A stretch of 11,179 nt of DNA, from NCBI RefSeq assembly GCF_934190855.1, contig NZ_CAKPTN010000048.1, positions 1-11,179 of the forward strand, read 5' to 3'. Positions within the stretch are counted from its first letter, which is position 1. The number at the start of each line of letters is the position of its first letter. The position numbers were made by a program, and so were the translations under genes. Shown in pieces: positions 1 to 6,231 of the stretch. This DNA comes from an uncultured Veillonella sp. (GTDB lineage Bacteria > Bacillota > Negativicutes > Veillonellales > Veillonellaceae). The notes under the pieces were generated by a model. That model made no database searches. It had not been told where the DNA came from and saw nothing but the letters and a program-made list of their open reading frames with translations.

Positions 1-154
1 CGTAATCGTGACCATCGTTGTGAGTCATAGCCGGCGTTGGACGATATTGGTCCAAGGTCAACACCTTAGCCGCTATGAAAGCCCCATAAAAGCGGTACGC
101 TAAAATCAGAATACACGCGGAGGCAATAACTAAGTAAATACCATTCATAACCAT
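1..154 (-). CDS. cstA: CstA-family carbon starvation / peptide transporter, N-terminal fragment
   Basis: Only the first 51 codons lie in the window; the gene runs off the left edge. The translation begins MVMNGIYLVIASACILILAY and continues through RFYGAFIAAKVLTLD to a THNDGHDY segment. This is the characteristic start of the CstA family: one hydrophobic helix (about residues 4-20), then the conserved RFYG...AAKVL block and the NDGHDY motif. Family members are large polytopic inner-membrane proteins linked to peptide or pyruvate uptake under nutrient limitation; which substrate applies here cannot be told from the fragment. The ATG at 154 is chosen because GGAGG lies 7 nt upstream; a second ATG two codons later is too far from it. 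The gene is separated from the histidine genes by a terminator and has its own promoter, so it is a separate transcription unit. Confidence 0.88.
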   Translation of the reverse strand, partial: MVMNGIYLVIASACILILAYRFYGAFIAAKVLTLDQYRPTPAMTHNDGHDY

Positions 155-260
155 ATAAACACCTCCAATTGTTTGGTGACATGGAGTATATGAAATTTCT
201 GATAAAAACTTATGTTTCCATGCCACTTTGGCTAGCAAAAATGTTAGTACTTACACATTC

Positions 261-288
261 ATTGTATAACTAATCATGGGAGTGTCAA
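261..288 (-). promoter_or_regulatory. Predicted promoter of cstA
   Basis: On the minus strand a perfect -35 box TTGACA (283-288) is followed after 16 bp by TACAAT (261-266). Transcription would start near 254 and leave a leader of about 100 nt before cstA. It lies just downstream of the his terminator, which fits an independent unit. The stretch 155-335 holds no gene; besides this promoter it contains only the leader, with a weak hairpin over the cstA ribosome binding site. Confidence 0.6.
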
Positions 289-335
289 TTACTATTTAAT
301 CATTTTAAAAGCCCACTATAACTTAAAAGCATAGC

Positions 336-367
336 AAAAAGGCATCCTCCGCATAGGAGAATGCCTT
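336..367 (-). terminator. Intrinsic terminator after the second hisF
   Basis: Read on the minus strand, AAGGCATTCTCC pairs with GGAGGATGCCTT (12 bp including one U-G pair) around a 5-nt loop, followed directly by a T run. It lies about 25 bp beyond the stop codon of the second hisF and closes the histidine locus. Confidence 0.85.
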
Positions 368-392
368 AATAAGTGTAGAAAATAGCTTATAT

Positions 393-1160
393 CTATAGTC
401 TCACCACGATACCTGCTTCGTGGAGAGCCTTCTTAATATCTTTTATTGTTAACACTTTATCGTGTAATAAAACACCTGCAAGGGCGCCTGTTACATTAGT
501 TTTTGTAAATAAATCCACAAAATGTTGTACATTACCTGCACCGCCGAAAGCAGTTACTGGCACATCTACTACTTCAGCTAATGCTTGGTATAATTCAATA
601 TCAAAGCCAAGGCCTGTACCATGTCTATCGATGCTTGTTACCAACAATTCACCAGCACCGCGTTCTACAGCCTCTTTCGCCCATTCAAGGGCATTTCTAC
701 GTTGCCCAGATTCACCTGCCGTACCGTGTCCATACGCGTACCATACCTTTTCAAAAGGATTGTATTTTACATCAAGACATACTACGATGCCTTGGTTACC
801 GAACTTCTTAGCACCTTCTGTAATAAGCTCTGGATTAGCCAATGCTGCGGTATTGATAGAAATCTTATCCGCACCAGCTTTCATAAGTTGCGTCATATCC
901 TCAACAGAAGTGATACCACCACCAACAGTGAGTGGCATGAATACCTTGTCGGAGGATTTAAGAACCATATCTGTGAAAGTTTTGCGGCCCTCTGTTGTAG
1001 CCGTAATATCTAATAATACAAGCTCATCAGCGCCTTGTATTTCATAACGTTCTGCACATTCTACTGGATCCCCTGCATCAACCATATCACGGAATTGTAC
1101 GCCATTCTGTACGCGGCCATTCGCCACGCTAAGGCAAGGGATAATACGTTTTGCTAACAT
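393..1160 (-). CDS. hisF: Divergent second HisF (imidazole glycerol phosphate synthase cyclase-like subunit) lacking catalytic Asp11
   Basis: A 255-residue (beta-alpha)8-barrel protein of the HisF family, by eye roughly 60-68% identical to the other HisF at 3934-4692, so the two are paralogues. HisF normally makes imidazole glycerol phosphate and AICAR from PRFAR plus ammonia passed from HisH. Numbered as in Thermotoga HisF, this copy keeps Asp130, Asp98 (HisH contact) and the gate residues Arg5, Glu46, Lys99 and the Glu of RGAGELL. It has Ser in place of catalytic Asp11 (PCLSVANG against PCLDVDDG), Asn for Lys19, SIDRHGT for S-D-DGT, AFGGAG for ASGGAG, and AGVLLHD for AASIFHF. The second acid/base residue is therefore present, but the first and several phosphate-binding positions are not. 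It starts 12 bp after hisH behind AGGAGG (8-nt spacing). The reading frame is intact with conserved folding motifs, so it looks maintained and not decayed. It could be a pseudoenzyme partner of HisH or an enzyme with a changed substrate. Confidence 0.9.
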   Translation of the reverse strand: MLAKRIIPCLSVANGRVQNGVQFRDMVDAGDPVECAERYEIQGADELVLLDITATTEGRKTFTDMVLKSSDKVFMPLTVGGGITSVEDMTQLMKAGADKISINTAALANPELITEGAKKFGNQGIVVCLDVKYNPFEKVWYAYGHGTAGESGQRRNALEWAKEAVERGAGELLVTSIDRHGTGLGFDIELYQALAEVVDVPVTAFGGAGNVQHFVDLFTKTNVTGALAGVLLHDKVLTIKDIKKALHEAGIVVRL

Positions 1161-1172
1161 TCAGTCGTCCTC

Positions 1173-1799
1173 CTATTTTTTTGATTCTGCGTAAGATTCT
1201 GTAATATTACCAAACGTACGCAACAAATTCAGACCTACGATACCACTTTTTTCAGGATGGAATTGCATTCCATACACTCTGCCACGTTCAACTACGCCAG
1301 GCACATCGATACCATAGTTAGCCGTGGAAATGATATATTCCGGATCTGTATCTACATAATAGGAATGAACGAAATAAGTGTATTGATCGTCTACATTACT
1401 AAAAGGACTATCTTGATGATGAACTACATTCTTGTTCCAGCCCATGTGAGGCACACTGAGACCAAGATCACGAGGAATTTCTTTTACCTTGCCAGGAATA
1501 AGACCTAAACCTGGAGTTGGACCGTACTCTTCGGATTCCTCAAATAATAGTTGCATACCTAAACAAATGCCTAATAGTGGAATTTCACGCTTTACTACTT
1601 CATGAAGTACATCGACTAAGCCGCGTTCTTTTAGAACTGCTACTGCCGATGCATACGCGCCTACACCTGGCAAGAGAACGCCATCAGCGTTTAATATAAC
1701 CTCAGGATCCGCTGTTAGCACTGCATCGATGCCGATGTAGGCAAAAGCTTTCTGGACGTTAAATGTGTTCCCTGCGTCATAATCTATAATGGCAATCAT
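1173..1799 (-). CDS. hisH: HisH, glutamine amidotransferase subunit of imidazole glycerol phosphate synthase
   Basis: A 208-residue class I (triad) glutaminase that hydrolyses glutamine and passes ammonia through the HisF barrel in the cytoplasm. Visible features are the N-terminal DYDAGNTFNV strand/loop, the oxyanion segment PGVG (about 44-47), the nucleophile elbow GICLGMQ with Cys79, the HMGWN interface loop (118-122), YFVHSYY, and QFHPEKSG with catalytic His181 and Glu183. Lys184 corresponds to the lysine that bridges to HisF Asp98. Length is normal. The ATG at 1799 follows AAAGGAG by 6 nt. It is the only hisH in the window and lies after hisC next to the divergent HisF, whereas in many operons it lies between hisB and hisA. 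To complete the pathway it must also serve the canonical HisF, so the two HisF proteins probably share or compete for it. Confidence 0.95.
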   Translation of the reverse strand: MIAIIDYDAGNTFNVQKAFAYIGIDAVLTADPEVILNADGVLLPGVGAYASAVAVLKERGLVDVLHEVVKREIPLLGICLGMQLLFEESEEYGPTPGLGLIPGKVKEIPRDLGLSVPHMGWNKNVVHHQDSPFSNVDDQYTYFVHSYYVDTDPEYIISTANYGIDVPGVVERGRVYGMQFHPEKSGIVGLNLLRTFGNITESYAESKK

Positions 1800-1825
1800 A
1801 ATAAACTCCTTTCAACCGCCTTAAT

Positions 1826-1851
1826 GAGCCCTAGAGAAAATACTAGGGCTC
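1826..1851 (-). repeat. Perfect 9-bp hairpin in the hisH leader
   Basis: GAGCCCTAG and CTAGGGCTC form a perfect inverted repeat around an 8-nt loop, ending about 26 nt before the hisH start codon. No T run follows on either strand, so a simple terminator is unlikely. It could be an mRNA-stabilising or processing hairpin at the 5' end of a hisH-hisF transcript, or a protein-binding site. Confidence 0.6.
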
Positions 1852-1941
1852 AAACATTCACGCATTCACGTTGTTTTCGATATATATATTCGTCAAAGGA
1901 AAAAAAAATTCCTGCCTATAAATTGCGTAAAAGCTAAACTC

Positions 1942-1978
1942 CATTCTATAGAATGAAATTCGATATCAAAACAGTCAA
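1942..1978 (-). promoter_or_regulatory. Possible promoter/operator for hisH and the second hisF
   Basis: The 208-bp gap between hisC and hisH (1800-2007) contains the perfect 14-bp palindrome CATTCTATAGAATG (1942-1955). On the minus strand TTGACT (1973-1978) lies 17 bp upstream of CATTCT (1950-1955), a fair -35 with a poor -10 that overlaps the palindrome. The 11-mer ATTCTATAGAA also occurs inside the inverted repeat of the hisZG promoter, so a shared regulator is possible. The rest of the gap holds a T9 run without a GC-rich stem, and the hisH leader hairpin. Confidence 0.35.
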
Positions 1979-2007
1979 ATCATTAGTAATTATGATAAAT
2001 TTTGCCT

Positions 2008-3093
2008 TTATTTATTCACAAATTGTTTTAATATGTGGCGCATTACATCTCCATCTTGAGCCATAGGAATAGTAAGGCGTAGCCAACCTTCTCGTTGACC
2101 TCGGCGCACTTGATACCCTTCCTTTAACCACGCATCAGCGAGGCCATCTGTATCTTCATCAGGAGCCTCAAAGAATATAAAGTTCGCTTCACTCTTGTAG
2201 TAGTGAATGCCTAACTCATCAAATAAAGTTTCCCATTTAGCCCGTTCCTCTGCATTTTGGGATACTGTTCTCGCTAAAAACTGTTGATCGTCGAAGGCTG
2301 CTTCTGCGGCCACTTGGGACAAGGTATTGAGATTATAAGGCAACCGAATGGTTTGCATGTAGTTAGCTAATTCTAGTGGTGTCATCATGTAGCCAACGCG
2401 ATAATTAGCAAGGCCATATGCCTTAGAGAAGGTTCGCATGATCGCTACATTTGGGAACTCATCTAATAAGGCGCGTGCTGTAGGAACTGTTACAGATGTA
2501 ACGAAGTCAATATACGCCTCGTCTACGATAACTAACGTTTCCTTTGGCACTGCTACTACGAATTTACGAATGTCTTCTACGGACTCATAGGTCCCTGTTG
2601 GGTTATTAGGGTTACAAATCCACACAAGGCGTGTTGTGTCATCTATAGCTTTCAACAATGCGGCGAAATCATAATGACCTGTTTCAAAATCCGCCTCAAT
2701 TTCACGAATTTCTGCACCTTCTACAAGGCCATTTAAAGCGTACTCAGAAAAAGCTGGCACGCTCACCACAATGGAGTCACCAGCAGTAATCAAGGTTTTA
2801 TTGACCATGGCGATAACCTCATCAAGGCCTACACCGATAACGAGTTGCTCAGGTTGTACCTGCCAATAATCAGCTAATTTCATGCGCAAATCGGTGGCGT
2901 TCCCATCGGGGTAATAGTTAGCATCATTATGTGTAACATAGCTAAGGATAGCCTCTCGCACCAACGGGGAAGTGCCGTATGGATTTTCATTGGCAGATAA
3001 ACGCACCAATCGGTCCACACCGAGGCGCTCCTTTACCGCCGCAGCGGGCTCCTCAGGTATATAAGGTTTTAACGTGCGAATTATCTCTTTCAT
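2008..3093 (-). CDS. hisC: Histidinol-phosphate aminotransferase
   Basis: A 361-residue PLP-dependent fold-type I aminotransferase, normal length for HisC. It converts imidazole acetol phosphate and glutamate to histidinol phosphate and 2-oxoglutarate. Seen in order: the substrate-side motif RLSANENPYGTSP (31-43), the NPNNPTG turn (161-167), the PLP-ring aspartate in VDEAYIDF (Asp191, Tyr194), and the Schiff-base lysine in TFSKAYGLANYRVGY (Lys224, with the phosphate-binding Arg232). Start ATG follows AAAGGA by 6 nt. It lies 37 bp after hisE and ends the continuous run of his genes; no clear terminator follows before hisH. Confidence 0.96.
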   Translation of the reverse strand: MKEIIRTLKPYIPEEPAAAVKERLGVDRLVRLSANENPYGTSPLVREAILSYVTHNDANYYPDGNATDLRMKLADYWQVQPEQLVIGVGLDEVIAMVNKTLITAGDSIVVSVPAFSEYALNGLVEGAEIREIEADFETGHYDFAALLKAIDDTTRLVWICNPNNPTGTYESVEDIRKFVVAVPKETLVIVDEAYIDFVTSVTVPTARALLDEFPNVAIMRTFSKAYGLANYRVGYMMTPLELANYMQTIRLPYNLNTLSQVAAEAAFDDQQFLARTVSQNAEERAKWETLFDELGIHYYKSEANFIFFEAPDEDTDGLADAWLKEGYQVRRGQREGWLRLTIPMAQDGDVMRHILKQFVNK

Positions 3094-3130
3094 AAGCTAT
3101 CCTTTCTAAGTATTTTCTTAATGAAGTACA

Positions 3131-3457
3131 TTATAAATTCGTAATCTCTGGACGATCTGTAGTCTTGCTTACTACCCCTTCACGGCTCGCAAGTTCTGCC
3201 TCAATGGCTTCGTAAGGAATATTTTTCTCTGCCAATAATACGAGCAAGTGATACAACACATCTGCTGTTTCGTAAATTAATTCTTGTGGGTCTTCGTTTT
3301 TTGCAGCGATAACAACCTCTGTCGCCTCTTCGCCTACCTTTTTCAAGATTTTATCGAGCCCTTTATCGAATAAATAATTCGTATAAGAACCTTCCTTAGG
3401 CTCAGCCTTGCGGTTCTTAATAATTTCGTATAATTCGTTCAATGTTTGCTGTGCCAT
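3131..3457 (-). CDS. hisE: Phosphoribosyl-ATP pyrophosphatase
   Basis: A 108-residue all-alpha NTP-pyrophosphohydrolase (MazG-like superfamily) that cleaves phosphoribosyl-ATP to phosphoribosyl-AMP, the second pathway step. The metal-binding GEEATEV motif (Glu43, Glu44, Glu47) and the ETADVLYH helix (Glu63, Asp66) are intact. Length is typical of a stand-alone HisE; many bacteria carry it fused to HisI instead. GGAG lies 6 nt before the ATG. It follows hisI by 48 bp and precedes hisC by 37 bp. Confidence 0.95.
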   Translation of the reverse strand: MAQQTLNELYEIIKNRKAEPKEGSYTNYLFDKGLDKILKKVGEEATEVVIAAKNEDPQELIYETADVLYHLLVLLAEKNIPYEAIEAELASREGVVSKTTDRPEITNL

Positions 3458-3505
3458 ATATAACTCCGTTACATCTCTTATAATTTATATCCTATGGGGC
3501 TTATC

Positions 3506-3820
3506 TTATGCTTCTACATCATTAAAGAAACAGCTTGTGCGCCCCGTGTGACATGCAGGACCTTCCGGCTTAACTTGAATGAGCAAGGTATCACCATCAC
3601 AATCGAGGGCCATACTCACCACATGCTGCACATTGCCACTGGTACCGCCCTTGTGCCACAACTCTTGACGAGAACGGGACCAAAACCACGTTTCCTTCGT
3701 CTCTAATGTTTTGTGAAAGCTTTCTTCGTTCATCCACGCCACCATGAGGACGTCCTTTGTGTCCACATCTTGTACAACCGTCGGCAACAAACCATTTCCT
3801 TTTTCAAAATCTGGTTTCAT
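3506..3820 (-). CDS. hisI: Phosphoribosyl-AMP cyclohydrolase
   Basis: A 104-residue metal-dependent hydrolase that opens the adenine ring of phosphoribosyl-AMP (third step). The diagnostic segments are present: [29 protein letters not shown], the Mg-binding DCDGD (Asp73, Asp75, Asp77) with Cys74, and the second zinc-ligand cluster CHTGRTSCF (Cys90, Cys97). Length matches stand-alone HisI. AAAGGA lies 7 nt before the ATG. It is transcribed after hisF with a 113-bp gap that contains degenerate direct repeats. Confidence 0.95.
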   Translation of the reverse strand: MKPDFEKGNGLLPTVVQDVDTKDVLMVAWMNEESFHKTLETKETWFWSRSRQELWHKGGTSGNVQHVVSMALDCDGDTLLIQVKPEGPACHTGRTSCFFNDVEA

Positions 3821-3880
3821 ATTGTAATCCTTTAATACAAGTAATCTTTTCTTAATTCAATATTTTATTTACTACCGTTA

Positions 3881-3926
3881 CCATACTGTAGATATTTACG
3901 CCCTTTGCCATACTCTAATTATTTAC
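3881..3926. repeat. Imperfect tandem repeat in the hisF-hisI gap
   Basis: Two 19-bp units (3881-3899 and 3908-3926) share 16 of 19 bases at a 27-bp period; a weaker third copy (TCGTACTGTA, 3937-3946) falls at the very 3' end of hisF. This suggests old local duplication of the hisF tail, which would explain the longer gap here. No hairpin or function is apparent. Confidence 0.5.
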
Positions 3927-3933
3927 AATACTT

Positions 3934-4692
3934 TTATCGTACTGTAATACCGTGAGCGCGTAGTTCTTCTTTAAGATCAGGGATTTTTATTTCTCCAAAG
4001 TGGAAAATAGATGCCGCTAAGGCTCCTGTAACACCGGTTTGTTCAAAGAGGTCTACAAAGTCTTGTACCTTACCAGCCCCGCCAGAGGCAATGATAGGCA
4101 CATTTACAACGGACTCTATGGCCTTATAGAGTTCAATATCAAAGCCAGATTTAGTGCCGTCCTTGTCCATGCTCGTTACAAGCAGCTCTCCAGCTCCACG
4201 AGACACGGCTTCCTTAGCCCAATCGAGGGCTTTCCATTCGGTGCGCTTACGACCGCCGTGGGTGTACGCATACCATTCACCGGTTTCTTCGTCTGTTTTC
4301 ACATCGATGGCTACTACCATACATTGATTGCCAAACTTTTGAGCTCCTTCGGTGATAAGCTCAGGATTAGCAAGCGCTGCAGAATTCAAAGATACCTTGT
4401 CAGCGCCAGCTTTCAACAAAGCCGTCATATCCTCAACGGTCTTGATACCACCACCAACGGTGAGCGGCATAAATACCTGGGAAGAAAGCTCTTGCACTAC
4501 GTCGCGCATGGTTGTCCGTGCATCAACGGTAGCCGTAATATCTAAGAATACTAATTCGTCAGCCTGTTGCTGTTCATAGGAGGCCGCAATATCTACGGGG
4601 CCACCTACATCTACGAGGTTAACAAAGTTAACCCCTTTTTTAACGCGCCCATCATCCACATCAAGGCACGGAATAATCCGTTTCGCTAACAT
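3934..4692 (-). CDS. hisF: Canonical HisF, cyclase subunit of imidazole glycerol phosphate synthase
   Basis: A 252-residue (beta-alpha)8 barrel that joins ammonia to PRFAR, giving imidazole glycerol phosphate and AICAR, in complex with HisH. All expected residues are present: catalytic Asp11 (PCLDVDDG) and Asp130 (VVAIDVK), Lys19, gate residues Arg5, Glu46, Lys99 and the Glu of RGAGELL, Asp98 for HisH contact, and the phosphate loops [14 protein letters not shown] and AASIFHF. The ATG at 4692 is chosen because GGGGAG lies 7 nt upstream; a GTG five codons earlier overlaps that ribosome binding site and is rejected. It lies between hisA and hisI. This is the copy expected to perform the histidine step, and the reference against which the divergent copy at 393-1160 should be read. 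Confidence 0.96.
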   Translation of the reverse strand: MLAKRIIPCLDVDDGRVKKGVNFVNLVDVGGPVDIAASYEQQQADELVFLDITATVDARTTMRDVVQELSSQVFMPLTVGGGIKTVEDMTALLKAGADKVSLNSAALANPELITEGAQKFGNQCMVVAIDVKTDEETGEWYAYTHGGRKRTEWKALDWAKEAVSRGAGELLVTSMDKDGTKSGFDIELYKAIESVVNVPIIASGGAGKVQDFVDLFEQTGVTGALAASIFHFGEIKIPDLKEELRAHGITVR

Positions 4693-4787
4693 AATTCTAC
4701 TCCCCACTAAATGTTATCAATCTATTTCATCGGTTATGCTAAACAACACATGTTGTAAATACTACAGGAATAGCATCAGCAATATAA

Positions 4788-5507
4788 TTACCGTTGATTG
4801 TACTCGGCAATTTCCTCTAATGTAATCGTTCCTTCATACAAAGCCTTACCAACGATGCTATCCATAACACCTTTGGCTTCAAGGGATTTAATGTCTTCTA
4901 AATTACGAACGCCCCCAGAAGCAACGATGCATGCCGTAGGGAATTCTTTTTGCAAATTGCCAAGCAAATCCTCGTTAGCGCCTTGCATGGTACCATCGCG
5001 GTCCACATCGGTAACGATAAAGTACTTTGCACCGCCTTCAACCATGGCACCGATTAAATCGGTCATAGGCACATCGGATTGATCGAGCCAACCTTCAGCA
5101 GCGACCTTGCCATTTTTACCATCTACGCCGATGACGATGCGCTCTGCACCGTATTCAGCAATCACTTGTTTGGTAAGTTCTGGATTTTTAAGTGCTACGG
5201 AGCCTAGAATAACGCGATCAACGCCTAAACCTAAATAAAGGTCAACAGCCGCTTTATCACGGATACCACCGCCAATTTCAAGGATGCCTGTGAAAGCTCC
5301 ACGCACTGCTTTTACAATGTCTACGTTAACAGGTTTTCCCGCCTTAGCACCATCTAAATCGACGAGGTGTAGGGCCCCAACCTTGGCTGCTTCATATTGT
5401 TTTGCTTGGTCCACTGGATCAGGATTGATAACCGTTTCCTGTGCGAAGTCACCTTTATAGAGGCGAACGCTGCGACCATCTTGTAAATCTATAGCTGGAA
5501 AAATCAT
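4788..5507 (-). CDS. hisA: HisA, ProFAR isomerase
   Basis: A 239-residue (beta-alpha)8 barrel that converts ProFAR to PRFAR by an Amadori rearrangement, the step before HisF. Visible are the first catalytic Asp7 in FPAIDLQDGRSVRLYKGDF, HLVDLDGAKAG, the first phosphate loop EIGGGIR (78-83), the second catalytic Asp129 in IGVDGKNG, VTDVDRDGT, and the second phosphate loop ASGGVR. The ATG at 5507 is preferred, since AAAGGAG stands 5 nt before it; an upstream in-frame TTG at 5525 overlaps that site. It is 26 bp after hisB and 95 bp before hisF, in the common B-A-F order but without hisH between B and A. Confidence 0.96.
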   Translation of the reverse strand: MIFPAIDLQDGRSVRLYKGDFAQETVINPDPVDQAKQYEAAKVGALHLVDLDGAKAGKPVNVDIVKAVRGAFTGILEIGGGIRDKAAVDLYLGLGVDRVILGSVALKNPELTKQVIAEYGAERIVIGVDGKNGKVAAEGWLDQSDVPMTDLIGAMVEGGAKYFIVTDVDRDGTMQGANEDLLGNLQKEFPTACIVASGGVRNLEDIKSLEAKGVMDSIVGKALYEGTITLEEIAEYNQR

Positions 5508-5533
5508 AGGTTCTCCTTTATTCAATGACTATA

Positions 5534-6124
5534 TTAAATAACGCCCTTTGTAGAGTTTACCCCTTGAATATCTGGGTTAATCGTAACGGCCTTGCGCAAT
5601 GCACGACCTGTAGCCTTAAACATGCTTTCAATGATGTGGTGCGTGTTGCGACCATATAGATTACGAACATGTAAATTCATAGCAGCACTCATAGCAAGGG
5701 CTTGGAAGAAGTCCTCCACTAGTTCAGTTTCAAAGTTGCCACCTAAAACAGGAGTGCTCCATTCACCTTGGAATACGAGGTACGGACGACCGCTCAAATC
5801 GATGACAACTTGTGTTAACGCTTCATCCATAGGAACCCATGCATCACCGTAACGCTCGATACCAGCCTTATCGCCTAAGGCTTTCACCAGTGCCTGACCT
5901 AATGCCAATCCGATATCCTCAACAGTGTGGTGAGCATCTACGTATGTATCGCCCTTTGCCTCTACTACAAGACCAAAGCGCCCATGTTTCGCCAGCAGCG
6001 TCAACATGTGGTCAAAAAAGCCAATTCCTGTGGAGATGGAGCTCGTTTGTGCCCCATCAAGGGTAAGTTCTACTGTAATATCTGTTTCTTGAGTGGTGCG
6101 TTGCACCGTACCTGTGCGTATCAT
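5534..6124 (-). CDS. hisB: Imidazoleglycerol-phosphate dehydratase
   Basis: A 196-residue monofunctional IGP dehydratase, which makes imidazole acetol phosphate from the HisF product. Its two-metal (Mn) site motifs are intact in both halves of the duplicated fold: FFDHML (His39), [10 protein letters not shown] (His65, His66, Glu69), TELVEDFF, and [17 protein letters not shown] (His162, His163, Glu166). There is no N-terminal HAD phosphatase domain as in enteric HisB, which fits the separate PHP phosphatase encoded at 10239-11102. The ATG follows AGAGG by about 6 nt. A 107-bp gap before it holds a possible internal promoter. Confidence 0.96.
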   Translation of the reverse strand: MIRTGTVQRTTQETDITVELTLDGAQTSSISTGIGFFDHMLTLLAKHGRFGLVVEAKGDTYVDAHHTVEDIGLALGQALVKALGDKAGIERYGDAWVPMDEALTQVVIDLSGRPYLVFQGEWSTPVLGGNFETELVEDFFQALAMSAAMNLHVRNLYGRNTHHIIESMFKATGRALRKAVTINPDIQGVNSTKGVI

Positions 6125-6167
6125 AACGACCTCTATACCTCAAATCTATTTTTATAATTAGTATTCA

Positions 6168-6205
6168 ATCTATATTTTATATATGTATATAAATATAGAT
6201 GCCAA
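6168..6205 (-). promoter_or_regulatory. Possible internal promoter with A+T-rich inverted repeat before hisB
   Basis: In the hisD-hisB gap the minus strand reads TTGGCA (6200-6205), 18 bp, then TATAAA (6176-6181), each one mismatch from consensus. A perfect 10-bp inverted repeat, ATCTATATTT/AAATATAGAT (6168-6177 and 6191-6200), overlaps the spacer and -10. The very high A+T content makes chance matches likely, so this is a modest prediction. Confidence 0.35.
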
Positions 6206-6231
6206 ATCTATTTTCTACTATTCTTTATAAG

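Noticed and set aside
393..1160. Second HisF as a decaying pseudogene
   Set aside because: The frame is full length, has an excellent ribosome binding site, and keeps all glutaminase-side conserved residues; the changes cluster at the substrate side and are not random.
1890..1912. T9 run (minus strand) after hisC as a terminator
   Set aside because: No stable G+C-containing stem precedes the run, only a short AT hairpin, so a terminator between hisC and hisH is not supported.
4039..4545. 168-codon plus-strand open frame across hisF
   Set aside because: It is a shadow of the well-supported minus-strand hisF; no family motifs. The same holds for the plus-strand frames over hisD, hisZG, hisB, hisA and the second hisF.
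4693..4707. GTG start giving a five-residue longer canonical HisF
   Set aside because: The GTG lies in the ribosome binding site of the ATG at 4692, and HisF proteins begin [11 protein letters not shown].
4743..4756. Inverted repeat ACAACA/TGTTGT in the hisA-hisF gap as an operator
   Set aside because: Only 6-bp arms, no good promoter around it and no resemblance to the hisZG operator; chance cannot be excluded.
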